A stretch of DNA of 64,000 nucleotides from Metaphire vulgaris. Lineage: Eukaryota; Annelida; Clitellata; Crassiclitellata; Megascolecidae. The position numbers and the translations under genes are program-made. The number at the start of each line of letters is the position of its first letter. Position 1 is the first letter of the stretch. A model generated the notes under the pieces. That model saw only the letters and a list, made by a program, of their open reading frames with translations, was not told where the DNA came from and did no database searches. The stretch spans positions 1,913,429-1,977,428 of the forward strand of contig CM030853.1 in assembly GCA_018105865.1 (NCBI GenBank), read 5' to 3'. Positions 49,367 to 64,000 of this stretch are shown one piece after another.

Positions 49367-52360
49367 TGGAGGGTTTTTTTGTACCTGTTAGACAACGTGA
49401 AGGCCACGCGATAGTTAAAGTAAATCCCTTTTCTAATTTTTTTTACATTTTGCTGTATTTCTGCTGATATCAAGCTTTTGCCAACGTTTGACTTTATCAA
49501 GATATTTTGTTCATACGCGAGATTAAAATATTGTAAATATCAGACAAGATAGTTATATTTTAGATATATTCCTGATGGTATTAGTTGTTGTGTTATTTGT
49601 CCATTATGCAGACCAAACTAATTGTGAATATAGATTTCTGTAGTCTGTTCAACTTTTGAATCTCTGCGCTATAGTTTCGTGTTTTTGGAAACAGTTGTTT
49701 TCTTCCTGATCATTTCTGATGTCTGATTATTGATATTTTTTTAATAATTGAAGCATGTCTTTACTTTCCACATTTCTGTTTTTATGAAGGATCCTGTGAA
49801 CGTGTTTTCATTCTATTAGGCAGTAGGATTATTACATGGATAGCTCTGAGGCCTTTTTTTATCTCTCTCTCTCCTTGTACCTATTCATATATTAATAGTT
49901 GCAAAGAGAGGTGAAAAGAGGGAGAGCGTGAGAAAGAATATCTTTATATATTTTTTTGGATATAAGATTTCTTCAGGTATTGCAGACGGCACTGAATGCC
50001 TTGCTGGTGTCTTGATTCTATTCTGTTATTGGCAACATTGTTAAATTTAGCCATGGTACATCTGAATTTGGTACGTTGAGATACAATTTTATTTAAATAC
50101 GTATAAATTTGAGAAAAGAGCGACAGCGGTTTTGTCTTGGTGTTGCCATGGTAGCTGCTTGAGTAGGAGAAGAATGCATATGTTTCATTCACGTGATTGT
50201 AGGACCAATTACTTGTACAATTCCAGGGTGGGCCAGGGTGGGCCATTTGTAGATTGTCCCAGTTTCATATCTTAAAATGAGGCCGAAATTGTGAAGCTGT
50301 ATGATTTTTATTTTTTCTTTATTCTTTGATACTGTACATGGACTCATGATTGTACGCTGTACAGTGTTACGTTGGATTGCATAGAATATTATAGTTGAAG
50401 TATTTTAACTCTATGTTGTGTAATTGTTCAGCTGTCTATGATGGATCTGTTCATTTTCATTTACACTAGTGAATCAAGGGTAATTGCTATAATCACTATC
50501 TTTAGACTAACAGTCACGATACATAATTGATAGGCAAGTTAATCTGCTGGCACTTTGGGGAGGAGGTATAGGATGGTGGTTGTATGGGGTTTTCCAAGCC
50601 CTAATACTACCCTACCTCCCATGCACTACATGGTGACATGACATTCAATTTTTTGATGTTTCCCAGAAGTTTAAAATTAAGTTATATTTTAGATATTTAG
50701 CCTGTGACACTTTAATTTTCCTTACCTATTTTCTGCATCGGCTTTCTTAAATTCTACCGTTCATGGTCATCTATTCTTGACCTGACACCAGGCAGTCATT
50801 ATCATACTCTTATCATATTCGTTGTGTTGATTAGTGTAATTATGGTCAGCAGGGTGCGATCTGTGACCTGGAGCAGGGGATATGTCGAGCTTGGGGGATG
50901 TAGTTGTTGGAGAAATGTAGCAGTGGGGGGAATCCCCCTCCCCCCTACAAATCGCGCCCTGGTGGTCAGAATTCCTAAGCCAGCAGTTTAAAAAGTATTT
51001 ACCCATATATTGGTTCTGATTGCATGTTTTGTACATATTGGATGATTTGACCGTGTGGTGTTTTTTGATATTACTGTGTATCAGATGTATTTGGTTTTTT
51101 GAAAGAGAATCGTACCCACTTGTGGCCCGGTTTAGTTTGGTCCATAATTTTGTTTTTGCTCTGATGATCATTTCCAAATGTTATATACTGCGATTTACCG
51201 GTAATCTGCAACAAATTGACGTTCCTCTTATATTTGTTTCCCTGTTTCAAATGTTTCCTCCATCTTTGAAAATCATGAAGCAGGTTTGATTGTTGCTTAG
51301 CATGAATTCTGAAAATCTGGTGAAGACTCAGTCCATTCCATGTGTCACCACTATCTCTGCTTCTGTTATCAACGATTCTGCTAATTATTTTTGCGGTTGC
51401 TTTTCTTTCTGGTTTTACTGTGGTTATAAAATACTGCTGATTAGCTCTGCTTACATGGCTGCTGCCCATTAAGATGGTTATGCTAACAAAAATGGTTATA
51501 TATGGCATATATGAAAGTGAATCTACACTGTTTCTACTAATGTTTCTGCACTTATGTCTGAAGTTGCAGGAGTGCAGGTGACCTGTTTGTATGCCATCCG
51601 TTGATGGTTGCACTGTGAAATAATGGCTGTACCTGGCTAATAAAAGGTGGAGTGATTAAAGTGCTAAATTTGTGACATATTACCCTGCTATGTTCTAGCT
51701 AATTTGCATGTTCCACATGAATATGCATAATTTTGAAGCTGTAACATGTTTCCCCAGTTGATGGTTATGTGTCACTTGGTGCATGTTGATCTTGTGACCG
51801 AGGTAATATATTTTCACACTGCAAAATTCTATTAAAAAATGCGTCGATTCAATTTAAATGAAAATACTAATTTGCTTTTGTTAAGTTTATATTTAGTAAC
51901 ATAGGTGATAATTTTCCCATTTTCTATATTGAATTTTTCAATTTGGAAATGCTGACTGTGAAAATGCTAGCCACTTCCATGCATTTACCTGTGACTGTAG
52001 TTCAAATCTGTTACTGTCCTGTAAATAGTAAAGGTGGTAAATATTGTTACGTGTCTTATGTAACCAGTATTATATGCTCTTACAGTTTTGCCGAATTCTG
52101 TTTGTTTCATTGTAAATATTACTTTTTATGTACCGTAAGTCCCTTGCATTTTTCGTAGTCGTGTGTATTGACGGTAGGCACTGCAACTCGACTGTACATT
52201 TTGCAGATAGTATTATGTTAATATTCTTATTTCTTGCAGTGTTATACAGTATATATTAAGGATTTAAAGACTTTTGACTTATAATGAAGAATATTTGGAT
52301 TATATTGAAGCAGTCAGGTTTGGATGCTTCATGTCAGCATTAAGATGTTATCTTTTCTTT

Positions 52361-52400
<40 letters not shown>

Positions 52401-52785
52401 CCCTAGTTAATGTAATTTGTAATTGCAAATTTTTTTATCTTAATTCAATTTTACATTGAAATGTGTAAAATTGCTTTTTGTCTGCAAGTACTTTTATTTT
52501 TTATATAATATTTTCAGCATCTTTGAAGCTCTATTGGTGTTATGCTATTTGTTTTATAGGATGGTTTCTTTCATAATGAAATCTACTGTATTGTCGCAAA
52601 TATTTTGGAATAAATTGAAAGTGCTTGTTTATAACCAGATGTTGATTAAAATTAGCATACATTGTGGTTGTCATCCATCTGGCAAGAATTTAAGCATGAT
52701 TTGTATTCAATCATGACAATGACTCGTGTTAAATCGAGGTGTCACAGCTGCTATGTTGGATCTGAATTTTCTTGATTAGGTTTAC

Positions 52786-52925
52786 ATAGGCATAAACTTC
52801 TACAGTTCATTAGGCCTCTAGGTTCAAGCGCCCCACTTTTTGAGAGGCTACCATAGTCCATAGGGAAGGGGAAATGCTTCGGGGTTGGAGTCCCATACTT
52901 TTTCATCCAAGTTTACGCCAGTGAA
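52786..52925. mobile_element. GGCGTAAACTT repeat, one of four copies
   Basis: CATAGGCATAAACTTCTACA at the left and CATCCAAGTTTACGCCAGTG at the right, with ATTAGGCCTCTAGGTTCAAG inside. Copies also lie at about 25043-25170, 27645-27765 (inverted) and 32777-32905. Confidence 0.7.
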
Positions 52926-53392
52926 TGCACACAGTGTACTTGTTGCATTGGTTTAATAAATTCAAAGACTTCGTTTCATTTATGTGATTTTAAAAATCAA
53001 TCAAATCAATCAAATTTAAATTTTATAGATTATAATATAATTATAGATTATAATATAATTATAATTAACATCACATCAAGAGTATACAACTTGACTATAG
53101 TATAAACCATGAATAACTGTATACCTGAACAGAAATATGTTGAATAATTTTTTCCATCAAGTTTGTGCAAATGACAATAATTATAATCCATACTGACTGT
53201 ATGCAATGTAGTTGTATTTAAAAACATAGCAAGATCGCTAATTTCATCACAAACCTATGGTGTGCCAAAATAATTTCCTTCTGCGCTCAAATTGTTAGTC
53301 ATCCCCAAAGACAGAGGGTTGACTGTATGTAATGTAGTTGTATTTGTATTTGATTTCCATCTCAATATTTGGCTAATGGAATGCCTCTTGAG

Positions 53393-53555
53393 CCGGGATA
53401 TTTCTAGGATTGTGAATGGGGGGGTGTCGACCTCAATTTGGGGGTGTCGGAGCTAATTAGTATGCATTTTGTATGCATACCATTGTCACATTACCAAATT
53501 TTGGGTGTGTCGACCTCAAATGGGGAGGTATTGGAGGGGGTGTAAAAATATCCCT
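53393..53555. mobile_element. CAGGGATATTT element, third copy
   Basis: Left end GGGATATTTCTAGGATTG, right end AAAATATCCCTG, with the same internal order. Confidence 0.8.
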
Positions 53556-54509
53556 GCTCTTGAGCATGGCTTGAATGGATGTGTAGCATCATGTGTTGGC
53601 AGTTAACTGGTTCAAAATCTCTAGAAATGAAGAATTTTTAGTTCTATCTGGGAGGATAAACAGTGAAACTATGGGTGCTTTCCACGCTTTACTAGTAGTG
53701 GGGCGTTTGTACTTGTCGCACTAGTAATATCGTAATGGTGAGGAATTTTGGTAGTCAAACTGAAAGCCGATTGGTCAGCCACCAAAGCTCTGATTACAGT
53801 TCAAGCAACATACATGTTTCTTCAAGTACACTTAAGAAATTTGGCTTAATGAGTTTACTATAATAATTTTTAAAATGAGTCTTTATGCCAACATTAAATT
53901 AACACAAATTGACTCAGTGTTTTATACGGAATAATTTTGTTAGGAGGGGACCCCCCCCTCTATTACCCTCCCCAAATCCCAGCACTTACACAATTTTTGC
54001 AATTTTGCAACTGTCAACAACTATCAACTTTCAGTTGTCTTTTCCCCCCTCAATGACAGGTCCAACCAAGTCAATTATTTTTTTTGACCATTTTCCCATG
54101 TTTTGCTCATCGAGTGTCAAAAGCCTCAATGGCCCCCCAGGCCTCCAGTCTGGATAAGACTGAAATTAAATTTTTGATTCTAACGATTACTGCATTGTGT
54201 CATGGTTATAATAACTGGAATTTTTCAAACCCCCAACCTAATTTGTTGGCTAATTAAGGGTAGGGTAGTAAGCTTATTATGAAATTGAGAATGCGCACTT
54301 TGGAGGATGAGGACGTTTTTCTTTTTGCTCGTCATCGTTTTAACCCGAAAATGTCGATCCCACCCCACCCCATTCTGAATTCCGGGCTCCTGGCTACGCC
54401 AGTATATTATATATATATATATATATATAAAGTTATCTTCTGAATACAAACGGGATAGCGGCCAAGAATACATCGGTTATCTTTGGATCTTCTGGATATC
54501 CGCTCGGAT

Positions 54510-58070
<3,561 letters not shown>

Positions 58071-58205
58071 TTCTTCGAATTAGTCGCTAAATAAGCTAAA
58101 AAATTAATGATAAGAATTTCAACTCAATGCAGACAGACACACAGCGCGTCAAATTGTTAAAGATTTATTGCGAAAATATTGCTAAATGGCTAATATACTG
58201 TAGAA

Positions 58206-58519
58206 CAGTGGTTCTCAACCCGTGGTCCGCGGACCGAAAGTGGTCCGCGAGAGAGGGTCTAGTGGTCGGCGGCAAATTCTGTAAAAAGTTAATAAAACGA
58301 CATATATATTTTCCACGTCAGTGGCTTAGCCAAGGGGGTTTGGGATTAACCCACCCCTTTGGGTGCCCGAACCCAACATTTTTTAGAGCAAGCATCCCAA
58401 TTAAGTAAGATGACGACCTTTTTTGCTTGTTATGATTTTTTCTCAATTTTCAGATGGTCCGCGAGAAATTGTTGACCTTCAAAAGTGGTCTGCGAGGCAA
58501 AGGGGTGTGAGAACCACTG
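58206..58519. mobile_element. hAT-type MITE with a nested element
   Basis: CAGTGGTTCTCAACCCGTGG at the left and TGTGAGAACCACTG at the right are the classic ends of hAT (Charlie-like) elements, with TGGTCCGCG repeats inside. Another element (GTCAGTGGCTTAGCCAAGGG, about 58318-58430) has inserted within it. Confidence 0.82.
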
Positions 58520-59331
58520 CCGTAGCTAAGGCAATATGAAATTCTCAACGGGTGCATGGGCCAGTTGCTGGTCGGACGCAGTGAGGGCATTCTCTCAATG
58601 CTAAAGTAAGATTGTCGGAGGAAAAGGACGAGTTCATCTTACCCAAGGTCTGTAGTCTTCTGTTCGTGTAGAGTCTATAACGCAAACTACTAAACTTGAC
58701 TGCAGCTATAGTGAACCTGTAAATGAGAGACATTTAAGAGTCTGTCTGTATTAATGAATGTATTTATGATTTTGAGGGCGTTGGCGTAGCCACGTCGGGG
58801 TGGGAGGGGAGCGGTCCTCTATTCGGACCGGAGGGTTAGGGGTAGAGTAGTAGTATGGGATCAGGAGACATCAAAGCGCCTGAGATGGCGCTGTTGTTTG
58901 CTCGTCAAGGCTTTTGGCCTGGAAATATCGCCGTGACGCCCCTATTCTGAAATCCTGGCTACGCCACTGGTTGAGGGTAATTCAAGTTCGCTCCGAAACA
59001 CCAATCAACTAAATAATTTGTCTCGATTGAGGTGTTCGAATGCTGGTAGGACATGTAGTCGGAGATGAGGGCGATTGCGTTTCTGCTTTGCAGTTTTTAA
59101 AAGTTAGCCATTAATAGGCCTACACCTGTATATCCTGCAGAAGTTACTCAAGTTCCTAAACCTTGACTTAGGTGAGTCTTGTCAGCGGTAAAACTGCGGG
59201 TAGGCTGCGTGAGGTTGTCTACAATTTGGAGTTATTGCTAAGAGCAACGCGTCTTAATAATAGCAAAACATCGAGTAGGCCCCTATGCGTGCAAATTTTG
59301 TCTTGAATTACTTTAAAATTTCTTATATAGG

Positions 59332-59402
<71 letters not shown>

Positions 59403-59406
<4 letters not shown>

Positions 59407-61694
59407 TAGGTGGTCCTCAAAAGCAAAGTTATACTTTTTCAAAGTGCTTTTGCATTTTCCTGTTCCATTTGGAATAAAAACAATTTGGGAAAAATTCTAA
59501 TCGAAGCTAAACATATTTAGTACTGTCACACGACCCCTATATTTACAGTGTGTGAAAAAATCTTGCATCGGCATTTGAAACCGAAATATTTTAATAATTT
59601 TTTGATATTATTATCAGATTTTCTTGTAGAATTGGTGGTTATTATATATTGTTTTGTATCAATTTTAATTCTCTTCATTTCTGTATGTGATGTTGATTAT
59701 GCACTTTTCCCAGACTTTGAAGGAAATATGGCCACTGTGTGATTTCTCGAATCTTTACTAAAAGGGGCGGAGTTCGCATGATATGGTGCGCGTTCTAACT
59801 ACTTTAGCGCAATAATTGCTTTTGAATTTTATAAGGTAGCCTTGAAAGGGCCTTTTTATTTATTGTTGTCATTAGTACTCTATGGGCCAGCCATTGTTCT
59901 TTCTGACTAAATGACATCTGTGTTGGAATGGACCAATTTGACAAGGTGCTCATGTGTTATGATGTGATTCCAGGCTGCAATTAGAGACTCAACGTTCTGC
60001 GGCTGATTCTTTGGTAATCTCGGCTGACTACTACTATGTACATTGTACAGTATGTACACTAGTACTACAAGTTCTCAATAGTGTCAAGATCAGGTGACTG
60101 AGCCGGCAAATCAATGGATGATTCTTCTTCCTACAAGCAACAGTTTTCGCTCTAAGACAGGGTGCATTGCAGTCCTGAAACAAATACTTGCTAGGAAACA
60201 GCTGTTTAGCTGATGGCAGCATACATTTCTCTAGAATATCTCTAGATATGATATTTATCTGCATTCACCATCCAGTCAACAATATGAAGTCTTCCAAACC
60301 CACTGGCTGCCATGCATCCCCACACCATAAATGTCGTTAACACTGACATGTTTAGGCACTCCGGCTTCTATTCTTCATGTGGAAACCTTACAAAAATCTT
60401 GCCATGGCTCCATAGACTGCAAAATGTGCTTTCATCACTGAAGAAACCTTTCTCTCATGACTGACACAACACAGTATTCTAGACGAGGCCTTACTAATGA
60501 CTTATATAGATTTCTCTCAGAAGAAGTTCAGGAAACGTTAGCTTCCGGTTATCAGGAGATGTTCTGATCAGGACTTTATTGCCTCTGGTGGCTGACTTCC
60601 TGGGCCGACCGCAATGGGGTCGATCTGTCGTACTTTTGGTATCCTTGTTCTTCAGTAAAATGCGCACAACCGTGCTTTGATTACAGCCGACCTTTGCTGC
60701 AATGTTTCGACTGGAATAGCCTTTTCCGCTCAGAACCACAACAAGGACTCGGTCTTCACTAGATAGAAACTGCCTCAACAACGACAACACCAATACTTGC
60801 TACAAGTTGTTGAGTGGCATCCATCTCAAGCAGTTTCCCAACGCTCAGAAGAGCCACAGCATCTAGTCGATGACACCGATTCGTATGCCAGTGACACGTC
60901 ACAGAACTCATTGATTATTATGATTACTTTGCAATAGTCTTGATTACAGTGGCATAAAGTTCAACAGTTTTTGGTTCAATGCCTTTTTGGTACTAAATAA
61001 TTGGACTACTTTTAAAGGACATTTGTTATTAGTGTCGCAACTAAATATTGGTATGAACATAGTGGGTACAAGGTCTCATCATTGACAGAAATCCTGTCTG
61101 CAGCTGATGAGTACATATATGTAGTTACATAAAGACACAACAAACCTAGTCTAACGTTTTGCTGATTCATGGTAACCGGTGAAAACTGGCTGCTATGGGA
61201 TGTTTGGACATATGTAGAGCATGCTGTGTAGCGCCTATGATAAAGATTAATACACCAGTCAACTCAGCTTAAAGTGTATGCACAGTGCAAATTTCAGCCT
61301 GATATCTGCTGTTTTTCCCAAGATATTAAACTTCAAAAAGCGTAAAACTAACACGTAGCGTCGACTCGCGATTAGCCTCGATTCAAAATATCATATCTCT
61401 GAGTTTTTTGACAAAACTAGCTGATAATTTCAAGATTTACTCAACTTGAGCTGTACTTCAAGCCCTGCAAATTTCTTGCAGATCTGAGATGGTGTGGTGA
61501 ACAATTGTCTAAATACTGGCTGCGTTGTCATGGAATGACCCTGTTTGTAATTTTCAATGTAAGTGTGACAGTGGTTAATGAGGGTCTATGAAAGCCAAAC
61601 TTGGTAACAATGTTTTTTATTAGAAATGAACAGTTTAAACAAAAAGCACTTCAATAAAATCTACTTTTAAAATTTTTTGTGCATTTGAGGACCA

Positions 61695-61697
<3 letters not shown>
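59403..61697 (-). mobile_element. Tc1/mariner-type transposon in a split TA microsatellite
   Basis: Left end TTAGGTGGTCCTCAAA (from about 59405) and right end TTTGAGGACCACTAA (to about 61697) are inverted repeats. Each abuts a long TA run (59335-59402 and 61698-61744). Between them, on the minus strand, is a degenerate Tc1-like transposase. Length is about 2.3 kb, longer than the usual 1.6 kb, so extra non-coding or nested DNA is present. TA is the known target of this superfamily. Confidence 0.8.
59907..60824 (-). pseudogene. Tc1-like transposase pseudogene
   Basis: The N-terminal helix-turn-helix reads SGKGYSSRNIAAKVGCNQST, then RPHCGRPRKSATRGN. The catalytic segments FFSDESTF (first Asp), FQDCNAPC (second Asp, disturbed) and LPAQSPDLDTIEN (the DD34E Glu) follow in several frames. 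Stops break the frame, including one after HEE and a TAG in place of Trp after IENL. About 918 bases compare with just over 1 kb in intact copies. It is not functional. Confidence 0.85.
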
Positions 61698-61746
<49 letters not shown>

Positions 61747-62194
61747 CATTTAATTAAAAGTAGAGTCAAACCAGACACTCGAAAGCAATTATGTGAAGAA
61801 ATTTGAACCACATTTGCAATATAAACAGTCTCTACCCTCCAAATCTTCGAAGTTGAAATGAAAGAACCCGCATGCAGCACCTCCATAATACCAGCACATC
61901 GAGTCCCTACGTAAAATCGATTTTAATAAGCAGACGTTGATTTATTAAAATTTAATCCATTTAAAGTTCCTTGACAAACAAACCATAAATACTTGGTCCT
62001 GCCTACGCCGATTTCTACAGGACAACAGTGGTCAGAGATTGCAGATTTCAGATTCACCAGAAGTTTCGATAACGCTTATCCATTTCTCAGTGTAAATTGT
62101 TATCAAAGTTTGGCCTAAATTATTAGGGCATTTATAGTCTTGGGTTTCCTTGATTTCGTCTTCGATAGAGACTCGAGATCGTTAACTGATAAGA

Positions 62195-63235
62195 ATGGTT
62201 TCCTATCGAATCGTCCTGTCTGCAGTGGGAATGACATTCGTCCTAATTGGCCTGACCAGCGCCTCATCAATTCTCATTGAAATGACGAAGACGTCTGACC
62301 GTAAGTGCGATTACATTCATTTAATTAACTAAATTTCGATCATCAGGAGTAAATACAACGTTTCCAGGCGTTCAGGAGAAGACTATTACCGGTATTGCCT
62401 GATCCGATCAACTTGCCGCGCTGTTTTCCCGTACAATTTAAATATGTCTCTGTGCAGTGGCGTAGCCAGGATTTTCTCAAAAAGGGGGCTACGACGACAG
62501 TGTTGAAGTTGTGAACTTTGAGCTGGGAAGGGGAGGGAGGTTGAAAACTGAAATTCGATGAATGACAGAAACTGCATGTACCTGATATGCGATTTTTTGG
62601 AGGGTTGCAAAGTTAGCGGGGGGGGGGGGGGGTTCAACCTTCCCAACACCCCTCCTCCGGCAACTCCAACACTGGGTTACGAACGACGTCCCAACTTCGA
62701 AAAATCCTGGCAAGTAGAAAACGGTCGCAGCTATAGAAGCGAACAGCGCCTATACGCCTATACGACTATATTGGTATTTTTTCTTTGCTTATTTATTTTC
62801 TTTTTGCTACCTTAAACCCGATTTTGGCGCCCCTCCACCCACGAAATAATAATGCGCAATAAAAAATTTTGGTCTGGCCAACCAATGGGGGTCGGAGTTT
62901 AACCCCACCCACCACCCACCCCTCCCTTGGCCACGTCCCTGCCTTTGCGTGGATTCGCGAATTTGTTCAGTTATTTTAACCCCTTAACTGGGGATCCCGG
63001 ATATATCCGTCCATTTTACATTGAGTTACAATTAAATACACGGTTAAGGGGTTAATATACGTTCTTCATGCAGAAGTCGACGGTGGCAGCATTGAGGAGA
63101 GCGTCAAAGACCAACAGCAGGGAGATGTCTGGATGGTGTCGACCGATTCGCTGGAGGCGAACTTCGACTGTAGATGCTGTGGATCCCACTGTACCTGTTG
63201 CCGGACCATCAGAGTGCCTCTGTATCCAAGTTACT
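62195..63235 (+). CDS. Second DUF4773-like secreted protein, first two exons, 3' end off window
   Basis: Exon 1 (62195-62300) encodes MVSYRIVLSAVGMTFVLIGL followed by TSASS, a strong signal peptide, and ends in phase 1 at GTAAGT. Exon 2 (63074-63235) follows TTCATGCAG. It reads VDGGSIEESVKDQQQG, then NFDCRCCGSHCTCCRTIRVP, and ends in phase 1 at GTAAGT. The cysteine spacing C-x-C-x4-C-x-CC equals that of the gene at 54510-58070, and exon 2 is 162 bp in both. No third exon is visible before the window ends; a LINE fragment and another element occupy that intron. The two genes are a divergent paralogous pair. Confidence 0.78.
62976..63055. mobile_element. 80-bp TTAA-flanked hairpin element, copy 6
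   Basis: Nearly identical to copy 2. It sits 18 bases upstream of exon 2 of the second DUF4773-like gene, so it abuts the splice acceptor region. Confidence 0.82.
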
Positions 63236-63341
63236 GTAAGTAGTCTGAGACCAGATAATAATTAAATAGCACATTGACGCGCTACAAAAGTCGCGTATAG
63301 TATCGTAGCAACGTCTACAGAAATATCTACATAACCGTCTC

Positions 63342-63797
63342 CAGTCCGTCCTGAACGCTGCTGCGCGAGTGATATGCCAGGCCTCATTAGGCGATCACAT
63401 TACTCCGCTGCTACGCGATCTGCACTGGTTGTCTGTGCCAGAGCGGATCCATTTCAAGCTGGCAACATTGACCTTCCGTTGCCTGAATGGAGCCGGTCCA
63501 GAATACCTTGCGTCCGAACTATCACGAGTGGCTGACCACGCAAGCCGGCAGAGATTGAGATCGGCTGGATCCGCCTTATTGGTGGTCCCGAGGATGCGCC
63601 TCCGAACCGTCGGGGATCGAGCATTTTCCTCGGCCGCGGCTCGGGCATGGAATTGTCTACCGCCTTCAATACGGCTCTCTACGACCTTGAATACTTTTAA
63701 AGAGAGACTTAAAACCTGGTTATATCGCACGAGTTATCTGTAACTTTGTAATGTGTTCACGCAGTTCGTTCGGACGAGTTACCACATAAATCAGTAC

Positions 63798-63832
<35 letters not shown>
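63342..63832 (+). mobile_element. 3' end of a non-LTR retrotransposon (LINE), with (AAT)n tail
   Basis: One open frame gives RLQSVLNAAARVICQASLG, DHITPLLRDLHWLSVPERI, FKLATLTFRCLNGAGPEYL, GDRAFSSAAARAWNCLPPSI and LNTFKERLKTWLY. This is the well-known C-terminus of CR1/L2/Jockey-like reverse transcriptases. A stop at 63741-63743 is followed by about 60 bases and (AAT)n at 63800-63832. It is truncated at its 5' end and lies in the intron of the second DUF4773-like gene. The frame is intact, which suggests a fairly recent insertion. Confidence 0.85.
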
Positions 63833-63833
<1 letters not shown>

Positions 63834-63900
63834 GTCTGCTAATTCTGTCTGCCAGTGACGACGACGGCGGCGGCTCCAAGAATTCTTGGTGGGAGGATGC

Positions 63901-64000
63901 CAGGGATATTTCTAGGATTGTGAATTTTTTTTTCGGGGAGGGGGTGTCGACCTCAAATTGGGGGATGTCCGGAGCTAATTAGTATGCATTTTGTCTGCAT
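63901..64000. mobile_element. CAGGGATATTT element, cut by window edge
   Basis: CAGGGATATTTCTAGGATTG opens the copy. It runs off the right end inside the GCTAATTAGTATGCATTTTG segment. Confidence 0.8.

Larger units (their letters stand above)
49367..54509. other. 3' flank of G-alpha gene and intergenic DNA
   Basis: No coding exon is seen. The AT-rich stretch after the stop is probably 3' UTR. AATAAA candidates are at about 51635, 52606 and 52955, and I cannot choose between them. There is a (CT)n tract at 52366-52400. Transposon copies occur at about 52786-52925 and 53393-53555, and a repeat related to the 45437-45849 element lies at about 53930-54130. Confidence 0.5.
58071..62194. other. Intergenic region between the divergent DUF4773-like genes
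   Basis: Must contain both promoters. It is filled mainly by the hAT-type MITE (58206-58519), an inverted-repeat element ending CTGGCTACGCCACTGG (about 58780-58970) and the Tc1-type transposon (59403-61697). I see no clear promoter motif or other gene. Confidence 0.55.

Noticed and set aside
58545..58733. Minus-strand frame of 62 residues as an extra first exon of the DUF4773-like gene
   Set aside because: No signal peptide or domain, and exon 57968-58070 already gives a start, signal peptide and matching phase. It could at most be 5' UTR.

Overview
The window is nuclear DNA from an animal. It has multi-exon genes with GT–AG introns, GC-rich exons in AT-rich introns, very many trinucleotide and TA microsatellites, and dense small DNA transposons and retroposon tails. 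An outer-arm axonemal dynein means the animal builds motile cilia or flagella. The repeat style suggests a marine invertebrate, but I cannot name the lineage from sequence alone.

Layout. (1) 744–30295, minus strand: the first 39 coding exons (about 2,980 residues) of an outer-arm axonemal dynein heavy chain of the DNAH9/11/17 (sea-urchin beta) type, from its start codon through AAA4. AAA5, AAA6 and the C-terminus lie off the left edge. (2) 32048–39921, minus: a complete eight-exon tetraspanin. (3) 41545–49366, plus: a complete three-exon G-protein alpha subunit of the G12/13 class, head-to-head with the tetraspanin, with an unusual set of substitutions in its nucleotide-handling motifs. (4) 49367–54509: 3' flank and repeats. 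(5) 54510–58070, minus: a four-exon gene for a secreted cysteine-rich protein that I assign to the DUF4773 family. (6) 59403–61697: a Tc1/mariner-type transposon with a dead transposase, inserted in a TA microsatellite. (7) 62195 onward, plus: the first two exons of a second DUF4773-like gene. It is divergent from the first and has the same intron phases and an exon 2 of the same length (162 bp). It runs off the right edge and carries a LINE fragment in an intron.

The two DUF4773-like genes are the least obvious content, because they are split into small exons that no long reading frame reveals. Four single-base-type frameshifts (three in dynein, one in the tetraspanin) break otherwise perfectly conserved exons. 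All splice sites and intron phases are intact, so consensus errors are more likely than gene decay, but this needs reads to settle. The rest of the window is dominated by at least a dozen families of miniature inverted-repeat elements and by retroposon 3' ends that seed the long (AAT)n/(ATT)n tracts.
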